Assembly: GCA_937925655.1 (NCBI GenBank) | Contig: CALAMC010000020.1 | Coordinates: forward strand, 8,787 to 72,786 | DNA: 64,000 nucleotides | Reading direction: 5' to 3' | DNA from: an uncultured candidate division Zixibacteria bacterium | GTDB lineage: Bacteria > Zixibacteria > MSB-5A5 > GN15 > PGXB01 | In this document: positions 26,778 through 36,159 of the stretch, piece by piece | How positions within the stretch are numbered: the stretch's first letter is position 1 | Layout of the letters: every line of letters begins with the position of its first letter | Made by a program: the position numbers and the translations under genes | The notes under the pieces: generated by a model | What the model was told of the DNA's origin: nothing | Databases searched by the model: none | What the model saw: the letters and a program-made list of their open reading frames with translations, nothing else

Positions 26778-28787
26778 ATGGTTGGAACCTATGTCTGCCA
26801 CGCGAGAATATTAAAACAAATCGCGGCTATGTTTGCGTTCGCAGTGGTTATTTTAATCGCCGCCTTGACCCGGGCCACCATCATTAACGTCCCCGGTGAC
26901 CACCCGACCATCCAGGCGGCGATAGACGCCGCCGTGGATAATGACACCGTCCTGGTCGCTCCCGGACGTTACGTCGAAAATATCAATTATAATGGCAAGA
27001 ACATCGCCATCACCAGCTATTTCATGTTCGACCGAAATACCGAATATATTTTTAATACCATTATCGACGGCAGCAATCAATCTCATCCGGATACAGGATC
27101 CACGGTAATTATAAAGGACAATGCCGGCCCGGCCGCACGCCTGCAGGGATTTACGATTACCGGAGGCACGGGCACTTTGTTCGAGTGGACCGCGGGGACA
27201 TTTGACCGACAGGGAGGAGGAATAATGATTCACAGATCCTCCGCCATAATTCAGTACAATTATATTTATAATAATGAAGCCATCAATTCGAGCGGTATTT
27301 ATGGAGCCGGCGGCGGCGGTATCGAAGGCAAGCACGGCAGTCCCCAGATTCTGAATAATATTATTGCATATAACCGTGGCCAATATGGTTGCGGCATCGG
27401 AATGGACTATTGCGCCGGCACCATCAGCAATAATGTCATTGCCTATAACTACGGCGGCGAACTATATGGCGGTGCCGGGATTCAGAAAAATGCCGGTGGA
27501 GCCACTCTTATTGAAAACAATACTATTGCCTACAACGTGTCCGGCTCACAGGGCGGGGGTATTAGAGTATTCAGCGCCAACCCGATCATACGCAATAACG
27601 TTATCTGGTACAACGTGGCCCCCAGTTACCCGCAGGTTTATGGATATTATAATACGGAATACTGTAACGTCCAGGGCGGCGGAGTGACCGGAACCGGCAA
27701 TATAAATGTGGAGCCGGGGCTTATCGGCGAATATTTATATCTTACCAATACCTCGTCGTGCATCGATGCCGGTAATCCGATGGTTTTTTACAATGACCCC
27801 GAAAACCCCGCCTCGAGCGGCAACGCCCTCTGGCCGGCCATGGGGACGCTGACCAGTGACATCGGAGCCTATGGCGGACCGGGGGGAGGCTTTACCTTTG
27901 AGCCCGTGTCTTTCGCGGCCGATACCATGGTTGGCTGGGCGCCGCTGGAAGTGGCCTTTACGCCCATATATGGTTATACCGTGAACGACTGGCTCTGGAA
28001 TTTCCACGATGGGACGACATCGACCCTCGAAACCCCGTCTCACGTCTTTGAAACCGGGGGACGCTACGATATTTCCTTGCAGGTCACGACTGATACCGGG
28101 ACGAAATTCTGGCAGCGGTTAAATTACATAAACGTCATAGCGGACACATTAATGGGCTTTGATGCCGAAGCCCACCCCGGCGGCGATGTCGAGGTCGCCA
28201 TCTATGTCCGCAATAACCTCCCGCTTTATAAAATTAGAATACCGGTTGAATATAATACCGGCGATTTTGCCATGACTTTTGATTCGTTTTCGACAGCCGG
28301 GTGCCGAACGGCGGCCATGGATACTGTCAGGCATATTTTCGGCGATTTGTACGGACGACGGGACGTTTTTTCGATTTATAATTATAAAAGCACTTCGCCG
28401 GATCTGGAACCGGGTTACGGACCGGCCATAAAGCTGTATTATTCTATACCGGCCTCGGCCTCCGGGACGGTATCGCTTGAATTCGATGGTTTTATGTCAT
28501 ATACCCCCGTACTCAACAGCACAATTCTGGATTACAACCCTATCGTCCTTGGAACCACTGTATCCACGTCATATATTTGCGGCGACGCCTCCGGCGATGG
28601 AATCGTGAATCTAATTGATATATTGTACCTGATTTCATATAAATACGATGTTCCTCCGGGACCGGAGCCGATACCATTTAATGCCGGCGACGTCAACGCC
28701 GATGGTGCGATAAACCTGATCGATATATTATACTTAATAGATTACCTTTACAGCATCACACCTGGCCCGGAACCATTGTGCCCCTGA
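26778..28787 (+). CDS. Secreted beta-helix/PKD protein with C-terminal dockerin-like repeat
   Basis: 669 residues. A signal peptide (FAFAVVILIAALTRA) precedes a right-handed parallel beta-helix (about 35-330; IQAAIDAAVDNDTVLVAPGRY, then repeated NNIIAYNRG and NNTIAYNVSG rungs), a PKD domain (about 375-455; VGWAPLEVAFTP, GGRYDISLQV), a cohesin-like beta-sandwich (about 460-600) and a dockerin-like pair (CGDASGDGIVNLIDILYLI; AGDVNADGAINLIDILYLI), each with a Ca-binding DxNxDGxxN loop. AGGAG precedes the ATG. Likely an extracellular polysaccharide-binding or structural protein; the beta-helix could be a lyase, but no catalytic residues are obvious. Confidence 0.88.
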   Translation: MVGTYVCHARILKQIAAMFAFAVVILIAALTRATIINVPGDHPTIQAAIDAAVDNDTVLVAPGRYVENINYNGKNIAITSYFMFDRNTEYIFNTIIDGSNQSHPDTGSTVIIKDNAGPAARLQGFTITGGTGTLFEWTAGTFDRQGGGIMIHRSSAIIQYNYIYNNEAINSSGIYGAGGGGIEGKHGSPQILNNIIAYNRGQYGCGIGMDYCAGTISNNVIAYNYGGELYGGAGIQKNAGGATLIENNTIAYNVSGSQGGGIRVFSANPIIRNNVIWYNVAPSYPQVYGYYNTEYCNVQGGGVTGTGNINVEPGLIGEYLYLTNTSSCIDAGNPMVFYNDPENPASSGNALWPAMGTLTSDIGAYGGPGGGFTFEPVSFAADTMVGWAPLEVAFTPIYGYTVNDWLWNFHDGTTSTLETPSHVFETGGRYDISLQVTTDTGTKFWQRLNYINVIADTLMGFDAEAHPGGDVEVAIYVRNNLPLYKIRIPVEYNTGDFAMTFDSFSTAGCRTAAMDTVRHIFGDLYGRRDVFSIYNYKSTSPDLEPGYGPAIKLYYSIPASASGTVSLEFDGFMSYTPVLNSTILDYNPIVLGTTVSTSYICGDASGDGIVNLIDILYLISYKYDVPPGPEPIPFNAGDVNADGAINLIDILYLIDYLYSITPGPEPLCP

Positions 28788-28853
28788 TAATAGGACAATA
28801 ATTTTATACTCTGCTCTGATTGTATTACTACCCGACCACGTTAGGGATCAATA

Positions 28854-29975
28854 TCAACCCGTTAGATTGCGGTCATGGGATTCTATCGCCTCTTCCGTTG
28901 ATTGCTCATACTCGGCAACCAGGGTTGAAACGAGTTCCTTAACGGAGACAATCTCGCTGACCCGGTGGACATTGGCGCCGGCAAAGGCGAAACCGCTGCG
29001 GAAACGGCCTTGTTTGGCGCATATGAGCGCGTGCGCGATGCAATACGGGGAGTTTTTATAGTCACACGTCAGGATACAGTGGTATGGACACCGGTATGGT
29101 TTCTTTATTCCCTTTTCGACATCGTCGAGATATTGATTGCGAATCGCCCGCCCCGGCATTCCGACCGGGCTGTTAATAATGACAATGTCTTCCAGTTTGG
29201 CGTCGATATACGCCTGTTTGAACAGGATATCGGCATCGCATTCATGAGTGGCCACGAAACGCGTACCCATCTGAACGCCATCGGCACCCAGTTCCATAAT
29301 TCCCCTTATATCCGCGCCGGTATAAATGCCGCCGGCTGCAATGACTGGAATGGATTTGCCATAACGGGTTGAGAAACTTCGGACGGTTTCAACTACCTCC
29401 GGTACCAGCTTTTCCAATGCATAGGCAGGATCGGATATCTGCTCCGGAGAAAAGCCGAGATGGCCGCCTGCCTTGGGACCTTCCACGACAACCGCATCGG
29501 GCAGATAATCATACCTGTTGAGCCACCGCTTGCAGATCAGGCTGGCCGCTCTGCCGGAAGAGACGATCGGCACCAGTTTCGTATGTGCGTTTCGGTCAAG
29601 ATACTGCGGCATTGTCATGGGCAGTCCGGCGCCGGAAAAAATTACATCGATCTCTTCTTCTATGGCAACGCGCATCAAATCGCCATAATTGGAGAGGGCC
29701 ACCATGATATTAAGCCCCACTATGCCGCGCGTTAGCAGCCTGGCCTTGCGGATTTCGCGTTGCAGAGCGCGGGCATTGGCCCCCAGGTAATTGGTATAGA
29801 AATCGCTTTCATACATACCAATACCGGCAGCGGCGATGACGCCGATGCCACCCGCATTGGCCATGGCCGACGCCAGACCCGACAACGAAACACCGACACC
29901 CATGCCGCCCTGAATGATGGGCAGTGGAGCGGTTTTATCGCCGATGATTAATGGCTTCAGTCTTGAAGATAGCAC
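28854..29975 (-). CDS. Nitronate monooxygenase-like FMN enzyme with a C-terminal Cys cluster
   Basis: 373 residues, TIM-barrel FMN oxidoreductase of the 2-nitropropane dioxygenase/FabK group: IIQGGMGVGVSLSGLASAMANAGG at the N terminus, VVEGPKAGGHLGF and IAAGGIYTGADIRGIMELGADGVQMGTRF for the flavin phosphate site. The C-terminal region contains C-x3-C-x3-C-x7-C (CPYHCILTC then SPYC), suggesting a metal or Fe-S centre in this subgroup. The open frame starts at GTG. Exact substrate is uncertain; enoyl-ACP reductase (FabK) is an alternative but less likely given the Cys cluster. Confidence 0.85.
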   Translation of the reverse strand: MLSSRLKPLIIGDKTAPLPIIQGGMGVGVSLSGLASAMANAGGIGVIAAAGIGMYESDFYTNYLGANARALQREIRKARLLTRGIVGLNIMVALSNYGDLMRVAIEEEIDVIFSGAGLPMTMPQYLDRNAHTKLVPIVSSGRAASLICKRWLNRYDYLPDAVVVEGPKAGGHLGFSPEQISDPAYALEKLVPEVVETVRSFSTRYGKSIPVIAAGGIYTGADIRGIMELGADGVQMGTRFVATHECDADILFKQAYIDAKLEDIVIINSPVGMPGRAIRNQYLDDVEKGIKKPYRCPYHCILTCDYKNSPYCIAHALICAKQGRFRSGFAFAGANVHRVSEIVSVKELVSTLVAEYEQSTEEAIESHDRNLTG

Positions 29976-30606
29976 CGGCGGATGCCGCTTCCCATTAAAG
30001 ACATGGCTGACCTTCTCTCATGCTATTGTGAAAGACCACCAGGCATTGGTGGCCAATCGGTTTTCTCGCGGGAAACGCCCGTAATCTTTCTGTCGATCGA
30101 CTAAAAAACGCGATACGCCTTTCCAAATCGACCGTCAAAACTCATTCAAAAATAACCTCTGGATGAACGTCAATAAGCGCGTGAAAAAGGACCATTCTGC
30201 CCCTTCTTGGATTATCTGTTTTTGCCATTAATGTCTTTCAAGTTTTTTCAAATTTAATAAATAAGCGCATTTAAGGCAAGGAATTCCACTGACAATCACA
30301 GCCGTGATGGCAAAGGTTCTTAATATTCGACTTGGCCGGGTATTCGCCCCGGTTATCCATTATGACTGGCTAAGTTATTGATTGCTTGTGGACTATCATG
30401 AGGGGCCTTTGTCCCAAAGCTGATTCGTGGATATTGCCTTTCGTCAAAATCTGTCATAAGCTGGGAGAATAACCGGAATCAAGACGGATGCGCGGGAATT
30501 TGTCTGCCCGGTGCTTTTTCTTCCATCGACATTTTCCTTGCACAATATTGTCCGGTTATTTACTTTTGGTATGGTTCGTCGGAATATTATCAGGGAGTGA
30601 AAAGCT
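29976..30606. other. Long intergenic region
   Basis: About 630 bases between divergent genes, with no gene of normal length. It contains one 29-codon Cys-rich ORF (listed separately) and TATTATC at 30585-30591 near the downstream gene. No repeat matching elsewhere in the window was seen. Confidence 0.6.
30271..30360 (-). CDS. Possible 29-residue Cys/His micropeptide
   Basis: ATG to TAA gives 29 codons ending NLCHHGCDCQWNSLP. The CHHGCDC cluster resembles the CHDCQW ending of the Cys-rich protein at 23363-23572. There is no convincing ribosome binding site, and an in-frame stop lies three codons upstream. It may be chance. Confidence 0.22.
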   Translation of the reverse strand: MDNRGEYPAKSNIKNLCHHGCDCQWNSLP

Positions 30607-31179
30607 ATGAGATGCAAAATGTTAATGATGATTGTATTGGCGGGTGCCAGTATGATGGCTGCCGCCACTGAAGTAGAAGTTATCCCCTATGGTCCACCAC
30701 CGTTACTAAACGGACGGGAAAGCACAAATGAATGGCTTTACCCCTTTGTTATGGAATGGGGATGGAATGGTGTCTTGGTTCGCTTGAAACAGGACTCACA
30801 CTTCGTTTACATCGGCGTTGTCGATCGGGATACTGTACATACTGGTCTGGATCTGTATCTTGATAATATGGCCGGCGAAATTATGATGCTTCATGTTTCA
30901 TCGGCTCACGGCCAGAGGCGAATGGAAAATGGCGGCTGGGACGAAATAATTTATGGTCCGCCGGAATCATGGAGCTCCAACGTTATTGAAAGCATTTTTG
31001 AAAATGGCCAAATGAAATTCTTGTTTCCTGATGTTTTTGAATTTCAAATCAAAAAGGTGCTACTTCCATTGCGCACATTTAAGATAATGGCGCACTTAAA
31101 ACGCCCCGACAAGACGTTTCCGCCCAACTCCGATAGCCTTACATCGGATTATTGGTTTGAGGTGGAATTGTATCGGTAA
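30607..31179 (+). CDS. Secreted protein of unknown function (DOMON/CBM9-like fold possible)
   Basis: 190 residues. A signal peptide (MLMMIVLAGASMMAAA) is followed by a single beta-rich domain: LLNGRESTNEW, RLKQDSHFVYIGVVDRDT, LDLYLDN, TSDYWFEVELYR. The order 'inventory item-NEW; x-F-VYI-G; DLYLD' recalls the CBM9/DOMON-type beta-sandwich, but I cannot confirm it. GGGAGTG precedes the ATG. It stands alone between divergent and convergent neighbours. Confidence 0.7.
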   Translation: MRCKMLMMIVLAGASMMAAATEVEVIPYGPPPLLNGRESTNEWLYPFVMEWGWNGVLVRLKQDSHFVYIGVVDRDTVHTGLDLYLDNMAGEIMMLHVSSAHGQRRMENGGWDEIIYGPPESWSSNVIESIFENGQMKFLFPDVFEFQIKKVLLPLRTFKIMAHLKRPDKTFPPNSDSLTSDYWFEVELYR

Positions 31180-31214
31180 TGCATGCAATGGTGATGGCAG
31201 GTTCGAAGACTTCC

Positions 31215-32147
31215 CTATGCTCTGTAAACATCCGTACTAAGATATTTCAGGCCGGAATCAACCATGAGTGTGACAATGCTGGCGTCCGGCCCCAGGCGTT
31301 CGGCCACCCGGATGGCCGCAACGACATTGGCCCCCGACGACGTTCCCGCAAATAAACCCTCTTCGCGCGCCAGGCGCCGGGCCATGGCTTTGGCATCTTC
31401 AGTCTTTACTGGAATTACTTCATCGATCAGAGACGGATCCCAGAGAGGAGGCGTATAGCCGATCCCGACCCCTTCGATTTTGTGCGGTCCCGCCGCCCCA
31501 CCCGATAATACCGCCGATTCGGCCGGTTCCACAATTATTATTTTGATTCCGGGACGGTAACGCTTCAGCACCGTCGCCACACCCCTCGATGACGCCCCCG
31601 TGCCGACACAATGGACGAAAGCATCGAATCTTCCTTCTAACTGGCTCCAGATTTCCTCGGCCAGGGGAAAGTAGCCTGAAATGCTATCAACGTTATAAAG
31701 TTGATTGGTCCAATAAGTATGCGGTCTCTTGCTGATTTCGCGCGCGGTCTCAATCATATCCAATATCAGTTTCCTGGTCGTGAGACCCCCTTCACTCGGG
31801 ACCAGCGTCAGTCCCGCCCCAAGGGCCGCCATATGTTTCAGCTTCTCCTGACTGAAAGCATCGGACGTGACGATATAAAGCTTGTATCCTTTGGCAACAC
31901 AAATCAAGGCGAGCGAAATTCCCGTACTCCCGCCGGTGTACTCGACTATGGTATCACCAGGTTTGAGCCGGCCGTCTTCTTCGGCTCTGGCAATCATGGC
32001 CTGCGCCGTACGGTCCTTCATGCTTCCGGTTGGATTTTCCCATTCGAGTTTTACGAATATTTTCGCATATCCCGGTGGGACCACATTGCGCAGTTGTACT
32101 AATGATGTGTTTCCTATTGCCTTGAGTATATCAGAATCGAAACTCAT
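31215..32147 (-). CDS. Cysteine synthase-family PLP enzyme
   Basis: 310 residues, fold-type II PLP enzyme. The PLP lysine is in PTGSMKDRTAQAMI (about 43), and the phosphate loop is in CVGTGASSRGVATVL (about 178-192; family GTGGT/S). TGGSTGISLALI is the substrate Asn/Ser loop (family TSGNTG), here EYTGGSTG. Members make cysteine from O-acetylserine or cystathionine from homocysteine; the changed loop leaves the exact reaction open. The C-terminal regulatory CBS domain of cystathionine beta-synthase is absent. Confidence 0.87.
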   Translation of the reverse strand: MSFDSDILKAIGNTSLVQLRNVVPPGYAKIFVKLEWENPTGSMKDRTAQAMIARAEEDGRLKPGDTIVEYTGGSTGISLALICVAKGYKLYIVTSDAFSQEKLKHMAALGAGLTLVPSEGGLTTRKLILDMIETAREISKRPHTYWTNQLYNVDSISGYFPLAEEIWSQLEGRFDAFVHCVGTGASSRGVATVLKRYRPGIKIIIVEPAESAVLSGGAAGPHKIEGVGIGYTPPLWDPSLIDEVIPVKTEDAKAMARRLAREEGLFAGTSSGANVVAAIRVAERLGPDASIVTLMVDSGLKYLSTDVYRA

Positions 32148-32223
32148 TTTATTGACTTATGTTTCAGGCTTTGACTATGGTCATGCGTCATCCCGTCATC
32201 TCGATGAGCCCCACGGCCGTTCT

Positions 32224-35200
32224 TCATTGCGTTTTTGCCAATAGTTTCAGCATCTTTTCGATTTGATAGCCCGCCTGCTCGGCAACGGATAACAGGTGTT
32301 GAGCGTTCTTCTGAACTTCGTCAAGATCGATTTCGCCGGGAGTATTATCGGCTTGAGTCGATATCCGATGCATACAAATGAGAGTAGCGGTCATTCGTTC
32401 GAGCCGCTCTTTGTTTAGCCAATATGAATTATTATAACTGTGCAATTGCAGATACTTCTGAATATTAACGTCCATCAAAGTCCGATGGAATGACTCACCG
32501 AGATCATCGCCATCCGTCAGTGTCAGCTGGTCAATATGGGTCAGCAATATGAGCACCAGTCGCGAATCCCAATAGGCTATGTCGCCATCCCCCAAAAGCT
32601 CATTGAAAGCGGCGTTAATAACTTTATGCAAAAGCCACTGGTCGAAACGAGTCGCGGCAATAACCGCAGGAGGCGTCCTGTCCGCGCTGTCCGCAAACTC
32701 GCCGAGGGCTTCAAGCATCAGCCATACAATGACAACATGGTCCTGTTCGGTGAGCAATGCCGGCCCGGATTCCGGCACCGGCGAGTCGGACACGAGGGGA
32801 ATCTCTTGCCTGCCCGCGGCGGCACGAGTTGCGGCCAATGCCTCCAGCCTGGCACAGGATCGATGGATAATAGGCTTAAGGTCTATGGCGGTCCCGACGA
32901 AGTGATTGACCGATTCGTAGAATTCAGTTATCGCCGTACAAAAGCGCTCGCGGGACCCCGGGTAATTGGACAGCAGTTCCCTTAACATGCCCGGATTTAT
33001 CAGCACCCGGCAGGGTTTTAATATCGGCTCCAGTTGAAGCTCCCGATAGGCTTCATCGAGACTGAAAGTGCCGCCTCCGCCAAGGCGCTGTTCCAGCGCC
33101 CGCCAGGAACCGTCGGTATCGCGAATTTCCCTGAAATCAAGAAAGGCCTGATACTGGTATGCATATAGTTCGGCAAACAACCCCCCCTCGGCCAGTTGAC
33201 GGGCGGGCCGGATATACTCCAGCCCCGATTGATAATTGCGAAAGGCATAAAAACAGTTATCGTCGGTACTTAATCCCAACGCCTCGACCAGTGTCCGACG
33301 GACCAGCCTGGGTTTGTCGGCATCGCCGACGTTTATAGCCGTGGATGTGTGAATATATCCGCGCGTCGTATTATAGGCATTATTGTAAAGGACAATGGCC
33401 CGCTCATCTCCGGCTCGATTGGAATAGGCGAAGACGTTTTCATCTACCCACCCATCAGGCGTATTGAAGTCATAGAATGCAAAATTGGCCGCTCCGCTGA
33501 ACAGGTAACGACGACGCATGAGCGGAAATATCTGTGTCTCATGCCGACGCACCATTTCCTGGTCCACCGGTTCATTCCAATATGAGCGGCGATATTCCAT
33601 GCCGTACTTTTCGGCAAAACCCTCAACCTGGCCATGGCCGAACATCGGCAGTCCCGGCATGGTTACCAGCATGACGGCCACACCATAATACTTATCACCG
33701 CGGCCGAATTGTTCCACTGCCGTAAGTTCGTCCGGATTATTCATGAAATTGACGAATCGCTTGAGAACCTCCGGGCTGAATTCCAGCACATTCCTTATGG
33801 TCGTCCGATACTTTGCATTATCCTCCATTTTCAGCATATTCATAAAGGCGCTGTTATAAACGCGGTGCACTCCCAGAGTGCGGACGAAATATCCCTCCAT
33901 GAGCCAGAAGGCCTCCGCCAGAAGAAGCGTATCCGGCGCCTCCTTGGCGATTCGGTCAACCACCTCGCGCCAGAACTCCTTGGGTATCAGGGCATCGAAT
34001 TGTGCCTTGGTCATGCCGCGCTCGGCTCGCGAGGGAATCGCCCCGCCCTCGCCGGGCCGGGGAAACCAGAGCCGCTGGTAATGACGTTTGGCCAGGGTCA
34101 TGGCCGCGTCGAACCGGATGATCGGAAACTGACGGGCCACGTGCAAAATGGTTTGAATGACCGCTTCGCGCACCTCCGGCAAAAGAAAATTCAACTGGGC
34201 AGTGTCGTTCCACGGCATACTGGTACCGTCATTGCCGTGATAGATATACCTCGTGTCGCCGGTCCATTTGTCGATCCGCTTGAACACCACGGCGGCATCG
34301 CGATGTTGCCAGTAGCCGTCTTCAATTTGTATGCAGACCCTCGGATCCTCTGAAAGATCGACACCGGTATATTGGTACACCGGAAAGGGCGGGTAGTCCG
34401 CCTGCAAAAACCACTGCGGGTGCTCAATAACCCACTTCGAATAAATCCCCGTATGATTCGGAACCATGTCGCTGGCCAGGCGGATGCCGCGTCGCCAGGC
34501 ACGGTTCTTCAGATCATTGAAAGATTTTTCTCCGCCAAGATCCTGTGCAATAACGTAATCATACAGCGAGTACGCCGATGATACCGCTTCGGGGTTGCCC
34601 ATTATCTGCTTTATTTTCTGTGAAGCCGAGGATCTTTCCCAAAGACCGATGAGCCAGAGCCCGTTGAATCCCCAGCCGGCCAGTCGGTCCAGTTCTTCGT
34701 CCGGGATATCACTCAACAGGCGAATGTCGCGTTGGTATTTTTGCGATAACTGATAAAGCCAGACATAAACACTTTTGGCAATCAGGACGACGTTCGACAT
34801 CCAGTCGGCGTCACGACTGAAAGCGGCCGGTTCGGAATAACCCGAATAGGTGTCGATATCGAAATGCAGGGCACTGATTTGCCCCGGACCCAGACCTCGA
34901 AGAGTATTCTCCTCTTCAAGAATATCAATTGCCAACAGCAACCGTTCAAGCAATTCGGGCGGAAGAAATTGAGCCCAATGCTGACGAATATAGGCAAGCT
35001 GTCCCGCGAGCGAATCGGGACAGGCTCGTATCGGCTCAAAAAGACATTCAAAGAGCGTCAGGCCGACCGGTTGGAAAGGAGGTTGCGTCGCGAAATAATG
35101 CTCCAGACCCTGCACCATGGACATGTAGGGTGATTCTCTTTCTAAATCGGTATCGTCGAAAAGTAAGCGGAAAGGACGAAACGCGGGATTCGCAATGGAG

Positions 35201-35703
35201 ATAAACAGAAGCATGATTTCGCGTACAACCGTGTCCGCCGTCGATGGAAACGATGTCGAATCGGCCAGGTATTCGTTCTCGCTCTGTTTGCCCCGGAGCA
35301 CCGAAACGGGCGGAAAGAGCCTGACAAATGATACCGGCGGTCCGGTCACAGTGAATTGTCCGCGTTGTTGCGCGGTCCAGTTTATCCCGCGAGAAATTGT
35401 TCCGGGCTGTTCCTCATGGCAGTAAATTTCGATAATATAGCGGAACACATCGACCAGAATACTGACAGAGGCTAACTGCCCGGCATGCATCGGGTCGGGC
35501 AAGTGCGCGCTGTGAAGTCGCTTTATGTTTATGCGGTCGGCCAGCTGACGTAATTTGTAGATTTCGGAAGCTGGAGAGCCTTCCGACGACATATTCACAA
35601 GTGGCGCAAGTTCAAGCCAATCCAGTGCCCTTCGCGACAGATGAAACCCGAATTGGACATAATTCCGTAAAATTTTCGGCAGTGATGTTTTATTCTTGGT
35701 CAT
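32224..35703 (-). CDS. Large GH13 alpha-amylase-family protein
   Basis: 1159 residues, much longer than usual GH13 enzymes. The catalytic barrel occupies about 330-760: GIRLASDMVPNHTG (region I), nucleophile Asp in IIRFDAAMTLAKR (about 530), acid/base Glu in LLAEAFWLMEG (about 597) and Asp of region IV in MNNPDELTAVE (about 655). The first about 320 and last about 350 residues are helical and unrecognised. There is no signal peptide, so it is probably cytosolic and acts on storage or uptake-derived alpha-glucans; a maltosyltransferase or branching-type activity is possible. No glycogen genes are next to it. Confidence 0.85.
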   Translation of the reverse strand: MTKNKTSLPKILRNYVQFGFHLSRRALDWLELAPLVNMSSEGSPASEIYKLRQLADRINIKRLHSAHLPDPMHAGQLASVSILVDVFRYIIEIYCHEEQPGTISRGINWTAQQRGQFTVTGPPVSFVRLFPPVSVLRGKQSENEYLADSTSFPSTADTVVREIMLLFISIANPAFRPFRLLFDDTDLERESPYMSMVQGLEHYFATQPPFQPVGLTLFECLFEPIRACPDSLAGQLAYIRQHWAQFLPPELLERLLLAIDILEEENTLRGLGPGQISALHFDIDTYSGYSEPAAFSRDADWMSNVVLIAKSVYVWLYQLSQKYQRDIRLLSDIPDEELDRLAGWGFNGLWLIGLWERSSASQKIKQIMGNPEAVSSAYSLYDYVIAQDLGGEKSFNDLKNRAWRRGIRLASDMVPNHTGIYSKWVIEHPQWFLQADYPPFPVYQYTGVDLSEDPRVCIQIEDGYWQHRDAAVVFKRIDKWTGDTRYIYHGNDGTSMPWNDTAQLNFLLPEVREAVIQTILHVARQFPIIRFDAAMTLAKRHYQRLWFPRPGEGGAIPSRAERGMTKAQFDALIPKEFWREVVDRIAKEAPDTLLLAEAFWLMEGYFVRTLGVHRVYNSAFMNMLKMEDNAKYRTTIRNVLEFSPEVLKRFVNFMNNPDELTAVEQFGRGDKYYGVAVMLVTMPGLPMFGHGQVEGFAEKYGMEYRRSYWNEPVDQEMVRRHETQIFPLMRRRYLFSGAANFAFYDFNTPDGWVDENVFAYSNRAGDERAIVLYNNAYNTTRGYIHTSTAINVGDADKPRLVRRTLVEALGLSTDDNCFYAFRNYQSGLEYIRPARQLAEGGLFAELYAYQYQAFLDFREIRDTDGSWRALEQRLGGGGTFSLDEAYRELQLEPILKPCRVLINPGMLRELLSNYPGSRERFCTAITEFYESVNHFVGTAIDLKPIIHRSCARLEALAATRAAAGRQEIPLVSDSPVPESGPALLTEQDHVVIVWLMLEALGEFADSADRTPPAVIAATRFDQWLLHKVINAAFNELLGDGDIAYWDSRLVLILLTHIDQLTLTDGDDLGESFHRTLMDVNIQKYLQLHSYNNSYWLNKERLERMTATLICMHRISTQADNTPGEIDLDEVQKNAQHLLSVAEQAGYQIEKMLKLLAKTQ

Positions 35704-35999
35704 GAGGACACCGGAGACTGTTTGGTGTTAGCATTGTATCTCATTGGCTTTTAATTGGTTCCTCCGCTCGAATGCTGGTCAATGGTCATTCCGGACATAT
35801 TTTCAAATCCAACTTTTATATCTCAAGTAAGTTAGTCTTATAACGGAACTTGTCAAGATAATATGCTTTTTGGCAACTGGGGGATGATTTGTCGCAGAGA
35901 CTGACCCTCGAAGGTAACTTTCGACTGGAGCCTGCCCCGCATCACGGGAGGTTATCAGTCCGAAACCCCAAGACACACTTCAGAAATCCAGAAGTTTTT
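35704..35999. other. Intergenic gap
   Basis: About 300 bases between the GH13 start and the tRNA 3' end. I see no gene or repeat; short GC-rich stretches near 35900-35960 form no convincing hairpin. Confidence 0.55.
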
Positions 36000-36076
<77 letters not shown>

Positions 36077-36159
36077 ATCAGATTTCCCAATATATCAATC
36101 CCAAGCCCAATGTCAAGACAATAGAGAAAAAATGATAACCCGTTGGAAACAAACAGATT

